A stretch of 64,000 nt of DNA from Kappaphycus alvarezii (lineage: Eukaryota; Rhodophyta; Florideophyceae; Gigartinales; Solieriaceae): the NCBI GenBank assembly GCA_002205965.3, contig NADL03000594.1:558001-622000 (forward strand), written 5' to 3'. The notes under the pieces were generated by a model. The model saw nothing but the letters and a program-made list of their open reading frames with translations, made no database searches and was not told the origin of the DNA. Positions 12,954 through 25,339 of this stretch are shown here, one piece after another. The position numbers were made by a program, and so were the translations under genes. Positions within the stretch are counted from its first letter, which is position 1; every line of letters starts with the position of its first letter.

Positions 12954-14714
12954 TGAGAGTTTTGGAGCAGGAAAAGAAATCAAAAATAATAATATTACTT
13001 TATTCAGCTCGGTGAATAATAAGAAAACATAAAAACCCATGTATAGTACCTTCCATCTCTTAGAATAAGTACTCTGAAACCCAAATTGCCCTCAATTTGA
13101 CTCATTCCCTGAACAAATGGTCAAGGAATACTCAAATACTGTAATTGTTGGATTGAATATAGTTTTTTAAGAATTTCATGAGGGGGACGTTGATTTGCCG
13201 AGTTACTGTATGATCAATTGATTAGATTAGTAATTTTGTCAGTTTTTACGTAAATAAATGCTTTCATTTAAAAAAATGTAGTCGTGGATGTGCAGACAAC
13301 ATTTCTGAGTATATTTAGTATTTGATGCTGTTCCCGAATAGTAGACTCTCTTGCATATATGATAGCGCTCGCCAATATAGCAAAGGATAAAGTTAGGTCT
13401 GGGATTATTCATGATCAGAAAACGATTAAAATATTGGGGCGTACTACTTCCTTAAAATTAAACTCTAATACGACATCATACCACAGAAAACAAACCATTG
13501 ATATGAAAAAACCTCCGCAATGACATTCCTTGAGTCTACATTGATACTAGACATATTTTGTCCGCATTTTTCTTGCCTATGCACTATATGATTCCTCTTG
13601 AGTATTGAGCATTGGTGATAAGAGGTTGCGGTGCACCTCTAGATACTTCTACCGGAATTGATTTCGTCCGGATGATGGGATAAAATGTGTAGGCCTTCAT
13701 TTTTCTGCAATCAATACGATCATATTAACGAAAAAAATAACACACAAAACACCCCTGTAATACCAATGATGACGGTAAGTAACAAATTTTTGATATGGTA
13801 AGTTCATTTTTTATATTTCTGATTAATTCGAGCCCCTAATCTACGTTAGATATGACAAATTTGTCCATTAAATGTAGTTTGAGGGCTTAAAAAACCCGGG
13901 AGCAATTTTGAAAGTACATAAGGAACGATGCCACGGGATCTTCGTACGGTGTTGCTAGTGCATAGTACAAAACTATGGAAGAGAAGCAATACTTTGTGGG
14001 TGAAGTAATTGGAATCCCACCCGAGACTTTTTGAAGCATCTTTTCTGAACGAAAAGAAGGGTATGTTTGACTATTTATCCATGAGAAAAGTGAAAAAGCG
14101 ACAAAAAGTCACCATGGTTCTCATATATGTTACTTTCTATTGCTAATTAAAAGCATCGTCCAAAGCTTTTCATATCGTGGCGTAATATAGACGCGGTAAC
14201 ATTTAATACTCATCGAAAATAATTGTAATCACTTGCTGCAGTTTTGATAGGAAGGTTTTATTTGATCTATATGCTAGATATCGTGAAAAAGTTCACGAAT
14301 GAACTCTATTTCAAAAGTAATTGGAGAAAAAAATAAATCTCGAGACAAGAAAGGGATAGATGAAAATAGAGCTTCAGAGAGCGTCGCCGCTGCAGTTCGC
14401 GAAATAAATAATGTCATATTTTTCTTAATATAGACTAATTGGTCCTTATGAAAGTTTTAAAAGACCCTTGGAGACCCCGCTCAGAACAACTTCAGACTTT
14501 TTCTCCTCCAAAGACGTCTATTATTGTCGCTCAAGACCTTTCAATGTTTTTCATCAATATCAAGATCTATACCTAAGATCCAAGAGGCACTTCTTGTAGT
14601 ACAGTTGTGATTCAATAAGACAGAAACCGGAAAATATTGTTGATTACTTTCATTAAGCTCCGGAAATAATTCGTAAGTATTTTAAATCGCCTACAAAAAT
14701 CAAAATCTCTGGAG
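12954..14714. other. AT-rich, no gene recognised
   Basis: No frame longer than about 60 codons looks coding. The right end of the Harbinger-like copy should lie near 13.0 kb but its terminal repeat was not found. Confidence 0.5.
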
Positions 14715-14938
14715 AAACAGGTGAGAAGCGCGTGCGCGGCCGTTCAGAACAATGGAAAAAACTGCATTATTGGCACCCAGACGCGTACGCAGTGCTAAAC
14801 GATGTCGCGCGGAATTTGGCCGTTCGAGCGATGGAGACCTATGGGATTGTCAGAGCGGTACTTATCCAAAGGCATGCTGCTGCGGCGGTCATGTCCAACG
14901 CGGCGTGCATGCTCGCCGGCATTGAGCCGGCCCTGTAA
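14715..14938 (+). mobile_element. Non-LTR RT family, C-terminal fragment
   Basis: About 70 codons ending in a TAA at 14936-14938 match the extreme C-terminus of the RT element at 23.5-25.3 kb. The shared landmarks are YWHPDAYAVL, then NLAVRAMETYGIVRAVL, then RHAAAAVMSNAACMLAG. Nothing upstream of about 14715 belongs to the family, so this looks like a strongly 5'-truncated insertion, as expected for target-primed reverse transcription. No target duplication or A-tail was clear. Confidence 0.65.
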
Positions 14939-17057
14939 GGAAGCTCATGTACTGTATTGTTAAACATAAGCGACGACTTATCCCGTATAACGCATTAGCC
15001 GCGTAGATATAACCGACCACATCTTCCATGCATTAAAATAACCCAAAAATTTCCCCTGCAGTATTTAACAAACGATTTTTTTATGTAAGCTATCTGATAG
15101 TACTCCACGAAAGAAAAATATTTCTTCTTACGATTATATTCTGCCTAACTATTAAAATATAAAGCGGATTAAATAGAACGTTTATAGGAAGATATTAAAT
15201 GGTTATTTACTTAAAATATGATTCTTTTCATATTCGAAAAGTTCTTAATAATGGGATGATGATTCACTCTTTCGAAGTTTCTAGGCAAGTATATCGTTGC
15301 GAGTGTAGGAGGCGGAGAAAATGAAAATTTCCTATAGTTTTGATGAGGCGACCAGTACGGTAAAATGATTAAATGAAGCACGGGTCGTTACTTAGGTGAT
15401 TAATAAACCTAGTGGGGTACTGTAAAGTTTTAAAACAGGACAAAAGTTCCACGGACTAGGGCAAATGAAATGCTTCTGTATAAATAGTTTTTCCAGGCCT
15501 TTGGAAATCAAAAATGAATAGTTAGTGCAGTAAATGTTTTTCTCCCGGTTATTTCTTAGAATGACAGCTCTAAATATTGTTTCTGCGATGACTTTAACCA
15601 TACGAAAATGCACTAAATAGACGTCTGAATATTTATGTTTTAGCTGCTTCTCTGTGTTTCAGATTCACACGCGTTCCCGGTAACCAATATGAATCTTCAA
15701 AAAATTTTCCAAGATGAACTATATCAACTAATAATGGTCAAAGCAATTCAGTTGGGCTAAAAACCATAGGGTTAAACACAGTATGTCATCTCCATGCAGT
15801 TCAAAGTACCTTAAATGTAAAACTTATCATTTTATATACTTCCTTAGGCTATTAACAATTAAAATTAAGGTAAAAAACTCCAATACCTTCGGAAGGTAAA
15901 TTTCATATAGTAACACTAAATAAATATAAGAATTATGCAATGAGCTTCAGCTGGAACTCTTAACTGTTTGGAATCGCAAAAGTTTTGTTTGAAACACAAA
16001 CTTCCGAAATAAATATGCTTAAAATAGCCATTATTTGTCTTTCGATTTTAAGGCACGACATTGACAGATTCTTCGGCGAGTAAAACAGATCGGCACCGAC
16101 TGCGAGTTTTCACTCCTCAGTCGAACTCCTGGTTCATATCTTTTTGTTGTCATAATTCGCAATCGAAAGCCTTCTCGAATGTCTCTACTATCGTAATAGA
16201 CAAATTATTGGTCCAGGAAACCTACCTAAATAGACTAATGCAACAGTATCACCATGCTGCTACGAGAGTGGTAGGAGAAATTGGAGGGATAATACTATAT
16301 ATATATAGAGAGAGATTCTCATCTATGAAAAATTTCCAGTCAGCCCTCCCTTCTCTTCGTTAATGTTGCCCAATATTTTAGGAAGATGTTGTCAGATATA
16401 GATTCAGCGTAGAGATTCTGAGTATTTAAATAAACACTCACATCAATATGTATAAATTCATGATCAATGCGAATACATGTAGGGTAAAGCATTTCCCTAC
16501 GAGCACGTTTCTATGGGGGAGTACAAATGGGTGACTTTCAAATGAATAGAGATTGAGCACAACTCTGAAATAAACATTTTCGTTTATCTGGTCCTTCTCA
16601 GTATTTGAAATGTTGACAAATGAGTTGCTTCTTTTTAACTAATTTGAATGCTTTAAATACAATGTCTAAAGATATCCCCGGTACTGTGGACTAGCTCTAG
16701 CATTTAGGTGAATCTTGTCTATTTAAACAAGGATATTTATGAAATATCCGTTATTATCTATAGAATTAATGACTTAAAAGGACTAGACAAAAAAAAGTAT
16801 ACAGAAAACATCTACAGTTTAGTTAGGAAAAAATAGGACCTCTAAGGATTGGGTAGGGACAAGATATATACAGTTGTAGTAAGTACATGTATTTTTGCAC
16901 ATGCAACTCTTGTGCAACTCTTGTGTTACGTGGGCCATTGCTGCGAAATTTCTACACATTATCGTATATGTGTAAGCATCTGATCTTGCGCGAAAATAGG
17001 CAAAAATTCCCTTTATGGCCACTTTTTTGCGCTCAACTTTCCTTAAAAGAGCAAAGG
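14939..17057. other. AT-rich, no gene recognised
   Basis: Only short frames without domains. A small direct repeat of CAACTCTTGTG occurs near 16906-16926. Confidence 0.5.
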
Positions 17058-17241
17058 TAGCAACAAAGAGCTGTCTACAGTGATGGAAAAATACGTATTG
17101 TGATTTCTCTGATGGTTTGCGAAACTATTGACATGTCTAAGGATGAAGCTGATTTGAAAAACTATTGTAGCACAAAGACGATGATCCACCAATGGATTGG
17201 TGCAAGTATAGAGTTTGAAGGAGGTATGCCTTTTGTCAGAT
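17058..17241 (+). other. Short coding-like stretch, unidentified
   Basis: About 60 codons are open between a stop and the TGA at 17239-17241. The composition is protein-like (AVYSDGKIRIVISLMVCETI, then KTMIHQWIGASIEFEGG), but there is no ATG at its start and I recognise no family. It may be an exon or a fossil fragment. It lies about 600 bp left of the Copia LTR and is not obviously part of that element. Confidence 0.2.
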
Positions 17242-17817
17242 GATAATCTTTAGATTAGCTCGAGTTTGCAGGGAAAATCTTTATTTTACTTATCAATCTT
17301 TACTAAAGAATGGCCTAAACACCACAAAACCCGAGTTATGAAGTAATTTACGATTTTTCGGAACTAGATAGCGTCTAGACGAGGCATCGAGACCTGTAAT
17401 TTATTAGATTGGCGAGCTAGGGGGCCCTTCAGTTTTCTACTATGACAAATTCAGTGGAATGCATTAATACAGATTAGAATGAAGACTTTTCCAATCTTCT
17501 TCGTCACAAAAATCCTATTTCCAACACTTAGCCGTGTTTCAGTCCTCTTATGGCTCGCAGTTAACACATGTCCTATTTCCCAAAAAAGTTAGAATTCCTT
17601 TAACGCATGTACCATACAGCAACTGTTTAGTTCTATTCACAAGCGGCATCTGGACGTTGTTACTAACAAGAAAGTAGCAATTGGGTATCAGTTGAGCTGC
17701 AGAGTTCCGTTTTAATTAAAGAGACTCGTTTTTCTTTGATGACATCAATGACCTCTCAGAATAATGTTCTACTCCACCTCCCAGAGAGGAAAGTTCTTCT
17801 AGAAAAGGACTTCAAGG

Positions 17818-20385
17818 AAAGGTGGTAGCAACTGTTAAAGATAAGCTCCCCTTTGAGTGGAAGCTGTGCTTGATTTCGCTGGTTCATTTTACTTAGTATC
17901 AAATGGCGTCCTAATTTTGTATCAACTGATTAATTCTTTCAACAGTACATAGTCATTTCTTGCATATATGTATTTTCGACATGAAAAAAGAGTAATAGCA
18001 GTCTGAGTCCCCAACAAAAAGTACCCTGAAAACAGTAGCAGCATATTTAACCTATTCCTTTCATTTTTTCCCCCTTCTTATCCTTACTTCGCTTTTTGTT
18101 TCTCAATGTCATATATATGTCACTAGATGACGATGGAATCAGCAAAAGACTGCCAAAGAAGATTTAACACTTTGATCCACCGAAGTTTGGTATCAGTGCG
18201 GCTAATAATTCGCCAGTACCCTGGGATAATATAGCCCAAAAGGACCTGGTTGACAATGCCAAGAGCGTTTCAAGAGACACGATCCAGTCTTACACTTTGG
18301 TGCTAACACACAAATGATGTTCGATCATTATATTTTCAGTGCACTCACTCATTTGCATTCAACGAGTAGCAGAATACTGTGTGATGGGGTAGTTTAACCT
18401 CGAATAATTCAGATAAAGTGCAAGCCATGGGCTCAGTAGTAAATAAAAAAGTTCAGTAGACCTTGATATTGAGGAATTTATTACACGTTCCGGTTCTGGG
18501 CAGTAACTTTGTCTATGTCTCTGCTCTAGGGGCAGAGTTCTAAAGTTTTCAGTTTGGATCTGGTAGATTTTGGATCATGAGAGGATCGAGAAATGTATAT
18601 CAATCTGAGCTTAAAACCAGGCTCTACATTTTAGAATGTGATGTATCGACAAATCATGAAGCTCGTAAGTATGCCGCCCGTAAGACGACAGACAGTGAGA
18701 AGCTGTGAAATGCACAGTTTGCGCACAGTAATTTTGAACAGCCGCATGAGATGTACATGAAGAATGCAGTCAATTGTTTAGAGTTTATAGCGAAACCAAT
18801 GTACGACCAGCGATGTGCTCCATGTGCGTTGAGAGAACAGGGTCGGTTGAGTTTACCTGGAAGGTTTCGAACTGCTCAGAATCAGAGCGAGATATTGTAT
18901 ACTGATGTTTGCGGACTATTGCCAGTAGAAAGCATTGACGGGAAACGCTACTTTGTCACGTTTACGGATGACTATTCCTGTCGCAAAGAATTGAGACTTG
19001 TGAAAAATAAGTCAAAAATAGTAATGTGGTTCTGTTTTGTCCAGGCTAGGTGGGACCGGAAGTTTTAGTGCAATATGATACTTCTATATTCTGATAACGG
19101 AGAAGAGTATGTGACATTACAGAATGATTTGGAGAAAAAAGGAATTGAATAGGAATATTCTGTGATGTACAAATCGAAGCAAGACAATGTAGCAGAAAGG
19201 TTAAATAGGAATGCGCTCGAAACGACTCGCAAAATATTGGTACAATCTGGTCTGTGTAATAAGTTCTGGGGAGAATGTGTAGTCATTTCCATTAATTTGC
19301 GGAATATAACCGGTATTAAGGTTCTGAGTGGTCGCACTCCGGAGGAAAATAGTACTGAAAGACATCCCGATGTAAGGTGCTTGCGCATTTTCGTCTGCAA
19401 AGTATGGAAAATGAAAAATGGGAATTAAATGAACTTAACTGGATCCAAAGGCGATAAGGGGAAAATATTTAAGCTGCAATTAGCTCATTGATTTTTTCGA
19501 AAAGAAATAGGCCGTACATTGCGGCAGCTGTCAGTTTCCTTGGACTAAGCGCAAGTAATCCAACTACAGCAGACTATTCCAGATTTAAGCGATTTTCGCT
19601 ATCTGAAAGGAACAGTGGACATAGGGTTGAATATCGGGTTCATACAAAATATAGACTTGGCGAAAGTTTTCGGCTACGGTAACGCTGACTGGGCCGGTGA
19701 AATTAACACCAGAAAGTCAACCAGTGGATCTCTGATTTTAGTGAACTTCTCGCTTGTCAGCTGGATGTCAAGAAAGCAGATAGGTGTTGCTTTTTCCTCA
19801 TGCGAGGTGGAATACATAGCCCTTTCCGAGATAACCAAACTTTTGAATTGGATACGCAACGTTCTAATTGAGATAATTACGTTGAAGACTGGGCCTACAG
19901 TGATAATGGAAGATAAAATAGGCGCGATTCAGTGGAGTCGCGCAGATCGCACGTCTAAACATGTTGGCCTGAGGTATCACTTCATGCAAGATCAAGTACC
20001 CAGTGTAACGATCAATGTTGAACACTGCCCAACGGAAGAGATGTTTACCGATTTCCTGAAAAAACCACTACCAAAATCAAGGTCGAAACGATTGTTGGTC
20101 GCTATCAATATTTCTTACCCCCGAAAAAGCAAACCAGTTGAGGAAGGGTGTTAATATATGCATTATCAGTCAAACTCGTTTACTATAGAGTGAAATGAAG
20201 GACAGAAACCGTTGAAGACGGCACTCCACTTTGATTGGAAGCTGTGCTTTCTCTCGCTTATTAGTCCTTTTGCTTCATATCAAATGGCGTTTTAATTGTT
20301 TGTCCACTGATTGAGTCTTTCAACAATACAAAGTCAATTCTTTGCATTTATGTATTGGCGACATGGAAAAAGAGTAATAATACCG
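17818..20385 (+). mobile_element. Copia LTR element, broken
   Basis: Fossil Ty1/Copia element on the plus strand. The two LTRs are recognised by shared sequence at about 17818-18005 and 20190-20380. They include a GGAAGCTGTGCTT block, ATCAAATGGCGT and TTGTTTCAAC-like ends, and they are clearly diverged, so the insertion is not recent. The right LTR probably begins near 20149, just after a purine-rich tract. Parts seen are a pre-integrase zinc region and integrase core (about 18750-19400) and the end of RT plus RNase H (about 19500-20150, with ADWAGEINTRKSTSGS). The element is incomplete and carries roughly half a dozen or more breaks. Confidence 0.8.
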
Positions 20386-21829
20386 AAACGAACAGTCCCC
20401 TATCAACATATTTACGGTGTACAGATGATGGCTGATACCGAATCAGCTTGTGTGGTAGTGTCCGTGTACGTGGAATGTTGTGGCGGGCGCAAATGGCACT
20501 CAACTCTACGATCAGGTAGAGGGGAGGCCAGCAAGCAAGCAAGTCGGATTGAGGGTCGCTGCCAATGCGAAGTATCGCTGATGCGCTTCGGAAAATTTTC
20601 CATATTTAATATGTTAACCTATTTTTCAACCATTAAATATCAAGTGCAAAGACTGGCTTTCTGAGCAATAATGAATGCAAGTTCTGTTTATGGCCCACAG
20701 TATTATTGCACTCAATGCATTAAAATTTGATCCACAACTGATAATTATAGTTAAAAATGTATTTCTATTGCCAATTACTGCAAAGGAGCATACAGGTGAG
20801 CAAAAACGCAATCAATGCGCATTTGCGCGATTTGAAATTACTAATTTCTGCTCTCCGCCTCATTGCTCCTCCCCCAATCTTGCTACCTACATTATATACT
20901 GGTAGGTGTTACAATAAGAAGGTGCTGAGGAACTGCAGTGCGATACACCGAGCATTGGCGGGGGAATGGGGGGTGGTTTTTTTCGATGGCCAGTAATTTG
21001 TTAAAAAATTTAAATATTGCAAAAAAGTTGTACTCGCCACTGTTGTCCGCGAGCATCATGAATATATGCATATATTCAGGTGAGATACAAAAGGGGCCAA
21101 TGAATATTGTGCATTCAGTCGTCTTCTGTACTGTAATATTCATTTATTGTACTTTTTTGGATGGGCTATTTTGCAAAATAAAAGGGTCTGAATCCAAAAA
21201 ACGTGTGATTTACGTCCTATTAGCTCCTTCGAGTCCATTTTTTCCGGTTCCCCTACACGCAACTATACTCCAAATGTGGTGACCAAGTTTGGTGCTCTGG
21301 GGTTGGTTTGCGGCTTAGATTTGGGCTACTGAAAACCGGTGACGGGATGCAAGGGGAGGTTTTTTTCCAAAATGCCAATTATTTGATTTGAAAATTATGT
21401 TATTTACAGCAAATCCTTTTTCATTGACCCAAAATTAGATACTGCACTGTTAGGGGAGGTGGTTGCTGCAATAATGCGATATGCAGAGGCTTAGGGAGGG
21501 AGGGGGTGGGGACTGTGTGTGGGGAGAGGGTACAAGTGCCGAAGTGGTGTTAGGTGCTGCGGTGGGGAAGTATGGCTAGGGTTGTGGCTGGGGAGGGGTG
21601 TGAATGGAGTGGTAAGGGACGGGTGCGGGAATATTCTTAATTTTTGCGCCTTTTGGGGGGAAGGGGAGAAGGTATTGTGCAGCGATAGGGTTTATGCTGA
21701 GATTTGGTCAATGAATGTGGCCGATAGGTATGGCTGGAAGGCGGGGAGGCTTAGGGGGACGCGAGGAGTTTTTACTAGGTAGAATGCTGAGTTTCGGGGA
21801 ACTCTGAGGCTCTAAGTCGCAATGCGGTC
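20386..21829. other. Intergenic with a strongly G-rich plus strand near 21.48-21.78 kb
   Basis: No domain was found. The 21480-21660 stretch is a run of GGG-rich sequence (for example GGGAGGGAGGGGGTGGGG near 21495), which is unlike the surrounding AT-rich DNA and could form G-quadruplexes. The 87-codon frame there is a by-product of the base composition. Confidence 0.5.
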
Positions 21830-23090
21830 TATCTACGTCGCTTGTTGCGGTAACGCGTTTGTGTTTGCTTGCGCTTTTCGCTGAGTTCGTTTCAGATTAT
21901 GTAGAGGCGATTTTTCACTCTTCGGTGATGGGATCATCTTCTGTACACAGCGGATGTGTCTGAACGTGCACATTGGTAAGTCCAGCGCATAACCTGAACA
22001 CTGAGTCTTAGCGGTCCTCCTTACATCTCTAATTCCCTCCCATTATGCCACACAAAATTTTCAACCTCCTGAACTAGTTCTCAACAATAGTGCGGTCAGA
22101 TTAAATCTCGTTATTCGTTGCCTCCTCTTCCATAGTTGAGCTCCCATTCTTGTGTCTCTTCTTTGCAATGATACCACGAACTATCTCCGCCGCTCCTTTA
22201 TATCCCTCGTCTATGAGCACACTCAGTGATTCGGGTACTCTTTGGACAACAGTACAATATCAGCAATTGCTGCAACGTAACTATCTTTCTTTCGTAGGGC
22301 CTTCTTGTGAAACCGAGCATTTCGATGAAAATTTTCCAGGTCTGCAACATTTCAAAGGTACTGCGCTGTGACATCCACAGCGACCCCATTCCTCAGTACA
22401 CTGACTTCTATTTTATACCCATACAATTTGTGTTTTCCATAGAAGTACGGCTTTCCCTCTTGCATATTACCGGTTGGACGGTTGAACTGCGGAAAACTAG
22501 CATCCGTAGAATATCTGGCAAAGAGATAGTTCTAAAACCGCACATAGTCCTCAAGCAGCTCCCCCAACTTGAAATTAACCTCATTGTCTTTGACAAGGGG
22601 ATCGTAAGCAGCATCAGATAGATTATCTATAAATTTACCATTCATATTTTCAATAGATTGGCCGTTGAAGTTGAATACTTTTGCTACAACATATCAATAA
22701 GTTCCAAACTTGGAGACCACAAACAAGTAATAAAAACACCATTAACAGTGTACGGGCACTTTCTGCTGGGACCGTTTTAGCAAAATGCCCTTATGGTATC
22801 TGAAAACATATTCCAGATAGTACTGGATTCATCGGCGTCAAAATTAGTCATTTCGCGAACGCCAGTTGCCTTCCCAGTATTGTGAAATGCATAAAACCAG
22901 GGCTGTCAGAATCATTCTCTTTGTCGCTCTCAATCGCATTGCTGGGGGCTGCAAATCGAGCTAGTTCATCGGCCCTATCTGCAGCAGCGTTGGCGAGGAT
23001 TGCCAACGTATTTTGTGCTTCTGCAGGAGAGGGAACAGGAACATTATATTCTATGGTGACCTTATTGGCTGCACTGGGGCAAGGAGGCAT
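21830..23090 (-). mobile_element. PIF/Harbinger-like transposase copy 3, minus strand
   Basis: Third copy of the same family, reading right to left. It begins with an ATG at 23088-23090 (MPPCPSAANKVTIEYNVP) and an 80-codon N-terminal region. The catalytic region follows at about 22560-22030: YSTDASFPQFNRPTGNMQEG, KHKLYGYKIEVSVLRNG, a DLENFHRNA block, DEGYKGAAEIVRGIIAKK, then SDRTIVEN with the Glu present. A tail matching LTNVHVQTHPL continues toward 21830. Several stops and frameshifts interrupt it. With copies 1 and 2 it gives the start and end of the family's protein, about 400 residues. Confidence 0.75.
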
Positions 23091-23469
23091 TTTGGGTCAG
23101 GCAACGGAACAGAATTGGTGTGGTACTCTGTGAAAACGTGTACACGTTCGATGTACTATAGCGTTTTTTGGTAATATACTAAGTCAAATCGTAAAAGCCG
23201 CTATCCTCGATCGGAAACGATTGCAGTTTCCCATTTACCGCCAATACTACTTAGTGGCGGGTTTTTTCTCATTTTGAAAAGCTTATGCTATTTGCGCGCG
23301 AAATTGCATAATCAGGATTAACTGATACATAAAAGGAAATATTCGGAATGCATACTATAGAGTTTACGCTACAAAATTTCTGCAATGATTTTGAAATGTA
23401 ATGAATCACCAGAAATGCAACCTTAGATACAGTATTTATGAAACGTCCTTTTCCTGAAATTTACATACG
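23091..23469. other. Intergenic, nothing recognised
   Basis: Likely the 5' flank of the minus-strand transposase copy, followed by unrelated sequence. No repeat ends were found. Confidence 0.4.
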
Positions 23470-25339
23470 CTGAGTATTTACCTCCACAAATTCCCGCAAC
23501 ACCAATGCCACTGTCCTAAACAGTTCGTCCAAGTTACGACCCCTCGAGACAAGCGTCCCCTTCGCAATACCCTCTTCCTTCGGGAAGGATTCCCGCGCCC
23601 CGTTGACGTCGTCCGCACCGCTGACCTCCACGCTGCTTTCGTATGCGCTGTCAGCGACACCCTCCGCCACACAGCAACAACCTACGATGCCTTCCGCAAA
23701 TACTTACCATCGTCTCTACCCTCTATCACCGTCTCTTCTCCCTGGTTCACAGATTTTATTAACTGCCTCCTCGACGGAGACGCCCCACCCGAGCAGAGGG
23801 ACTACATCTACAGGGCTACCCTCTTTGGTCTTCCCAAGTATGCAGCTTGTCGAAGCCTCTGGCCAATCGCAATCGGCCTCGCAATGCGCCGTCTAGCAGG
23901 ACGCCTCATTATGAAACGTATCCGCAATGACACAGCCCTCGCCTCCTACCTACAACCTCTACAGCTTGTCGTCGGTGTCCCAGGAGCAACTGAGGCAATT
24001 GTTCATGCCACGCGAGCCACCATACAGCAGCTCAGCTTTGCACAGACCCAGCATTTCCTCATACAAGTAGACTCCCGGAATGCCTTTAATTCGATCGAGC
24101 GTGCCAAGATTTTGGACCAAGCAGTTGCTCACATCCCTCAAGCCTCACGATGGGTCTACTACTTGTACGGCGAGCCCCCCAGGCCCTTTTTTGGTCGACC
24201 TCTCCTGTAGAGCAGGAGATGCACCCAATAGGGAGGTCCACTCGGAATGCTACTCTTCGCTCTTGCCCCCCATCCCTTATTGTAAGCTATTGCAAACCAT
24301 TTCACCTCTCGCCCTCTTCACACAAGCTGGTCAGGAAGGGAAGGGGTCAAAGAAGGGGATTGGGAAGACGTATCCATGTTGACGCTGAAGATTGCTTGAT
24401 GGGTTTGGGCAGGAGTGAGGTTTGTGTTTTGCAAATAAGATGCAGAATAAAGGCTGGCTCAAAATGGTAAATGGTGGCAGTAGTACCCTCGGATTTACTT
24501 TGTTTACGACTTTCGCGGCATTACATAGTTGCAGAATTCGTTTCTGTAAATGCTGATATTTCTGTATTATTTTAGAACTCTGTTACAGAAATTCTGGAAC
24601 CCCTGGCATACGTGGTACACGTATTGCTAAAATATGCAAAAAACATTGCAGAAATTCGCTAGCCTAATAGCACAATCGAATTTTATTGTCTCTCATATCC
24701 GGGCCTGCATATTTTGAGAGTACTAATAAAGTACAGTACCCCATTTTCCCCCCACGTACAGGGATATCCCTCCCTGTAAATGAATACTTTGCACTACTGT
24801 TACAGTATCTGTGCTTTATCGAGTAAGTAGGCACACTACCAAGAGGCCCACGTAGGAACATTCGCCGCGACCGGCAAGTGAACTTTTTGTCCAGGGACTT
24901 GGCCAAAGCCGCCCATCATCCCGTCGTAGGGCCACGAGAGGGTCACCGCACGAGACCGGATATCCGGGCAATCGGAAGTCGCGGAGGGACTGACTTCTTC
25001 GACACCACCTTTGTCAATACTCTCGCGCCATCGAACCATAGAGCCAACACAATCAACCCGGTAACCTCCCTTAACGCAGCCCGAGCGGCGAAGCACAGAA
25101 AGTATCAACCCTTCATTGCTACTTCCTCTCGAAGCAGACTCATCCCCGTGCGCATATCCACTCTCGGCGGTTGGCATCCAGACGTATACGCCGTCATAAC
25201 CGAAGTGGCCAGACGCGTTGCAGTCAGGGCCATGAAATCATACGGGAAGGTTCGCGGGATATTCATGCAATGGCACGCTGCGGCCGCTGCGACGTCCAAC
25301 GTGGCCTACCTGCTAGCTGGCGTCGAGCCAGCATACTAG
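23470..25339 (+). mobile_element. Non-LTR RT element with restriction-like endonuclease tail, broken
   Basis: The RT fingers and palm start lie at about 23840-24230: RRLAGRLIMKRIRNDTALAS, VGVPGATEAIVHATRA, and motif A with QVDSRNAFNSIERAKIL. A motif B remnant (GGPLGMLLFALAPHPLL) follows in another frame. The C-terminal domain is at 24878-25339: RPDIRAIGSRGGTDFF, then VNTLAPSN, then STLGGWHPDVYAVITEV and a TAG-terminated tail. RPD followed by an Asp before a beta-strand is consistent with the PD-(D/E)XK endonuclease of R2-like LINEs; this is inferred. The YADD-bearing palm is missing, and the 430-bp stretch at about 24430-24860 holds imperfect TTACAGAAATTCTG inverted repeats and no RT sequence. 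Confidence 0.72.

Noticed and set aside
21519-21782. 87-codon plus-strand frame
   Set aside because: It lies in a G-rich tract whose codons are dictated by composition; no start context, homologue or domain.
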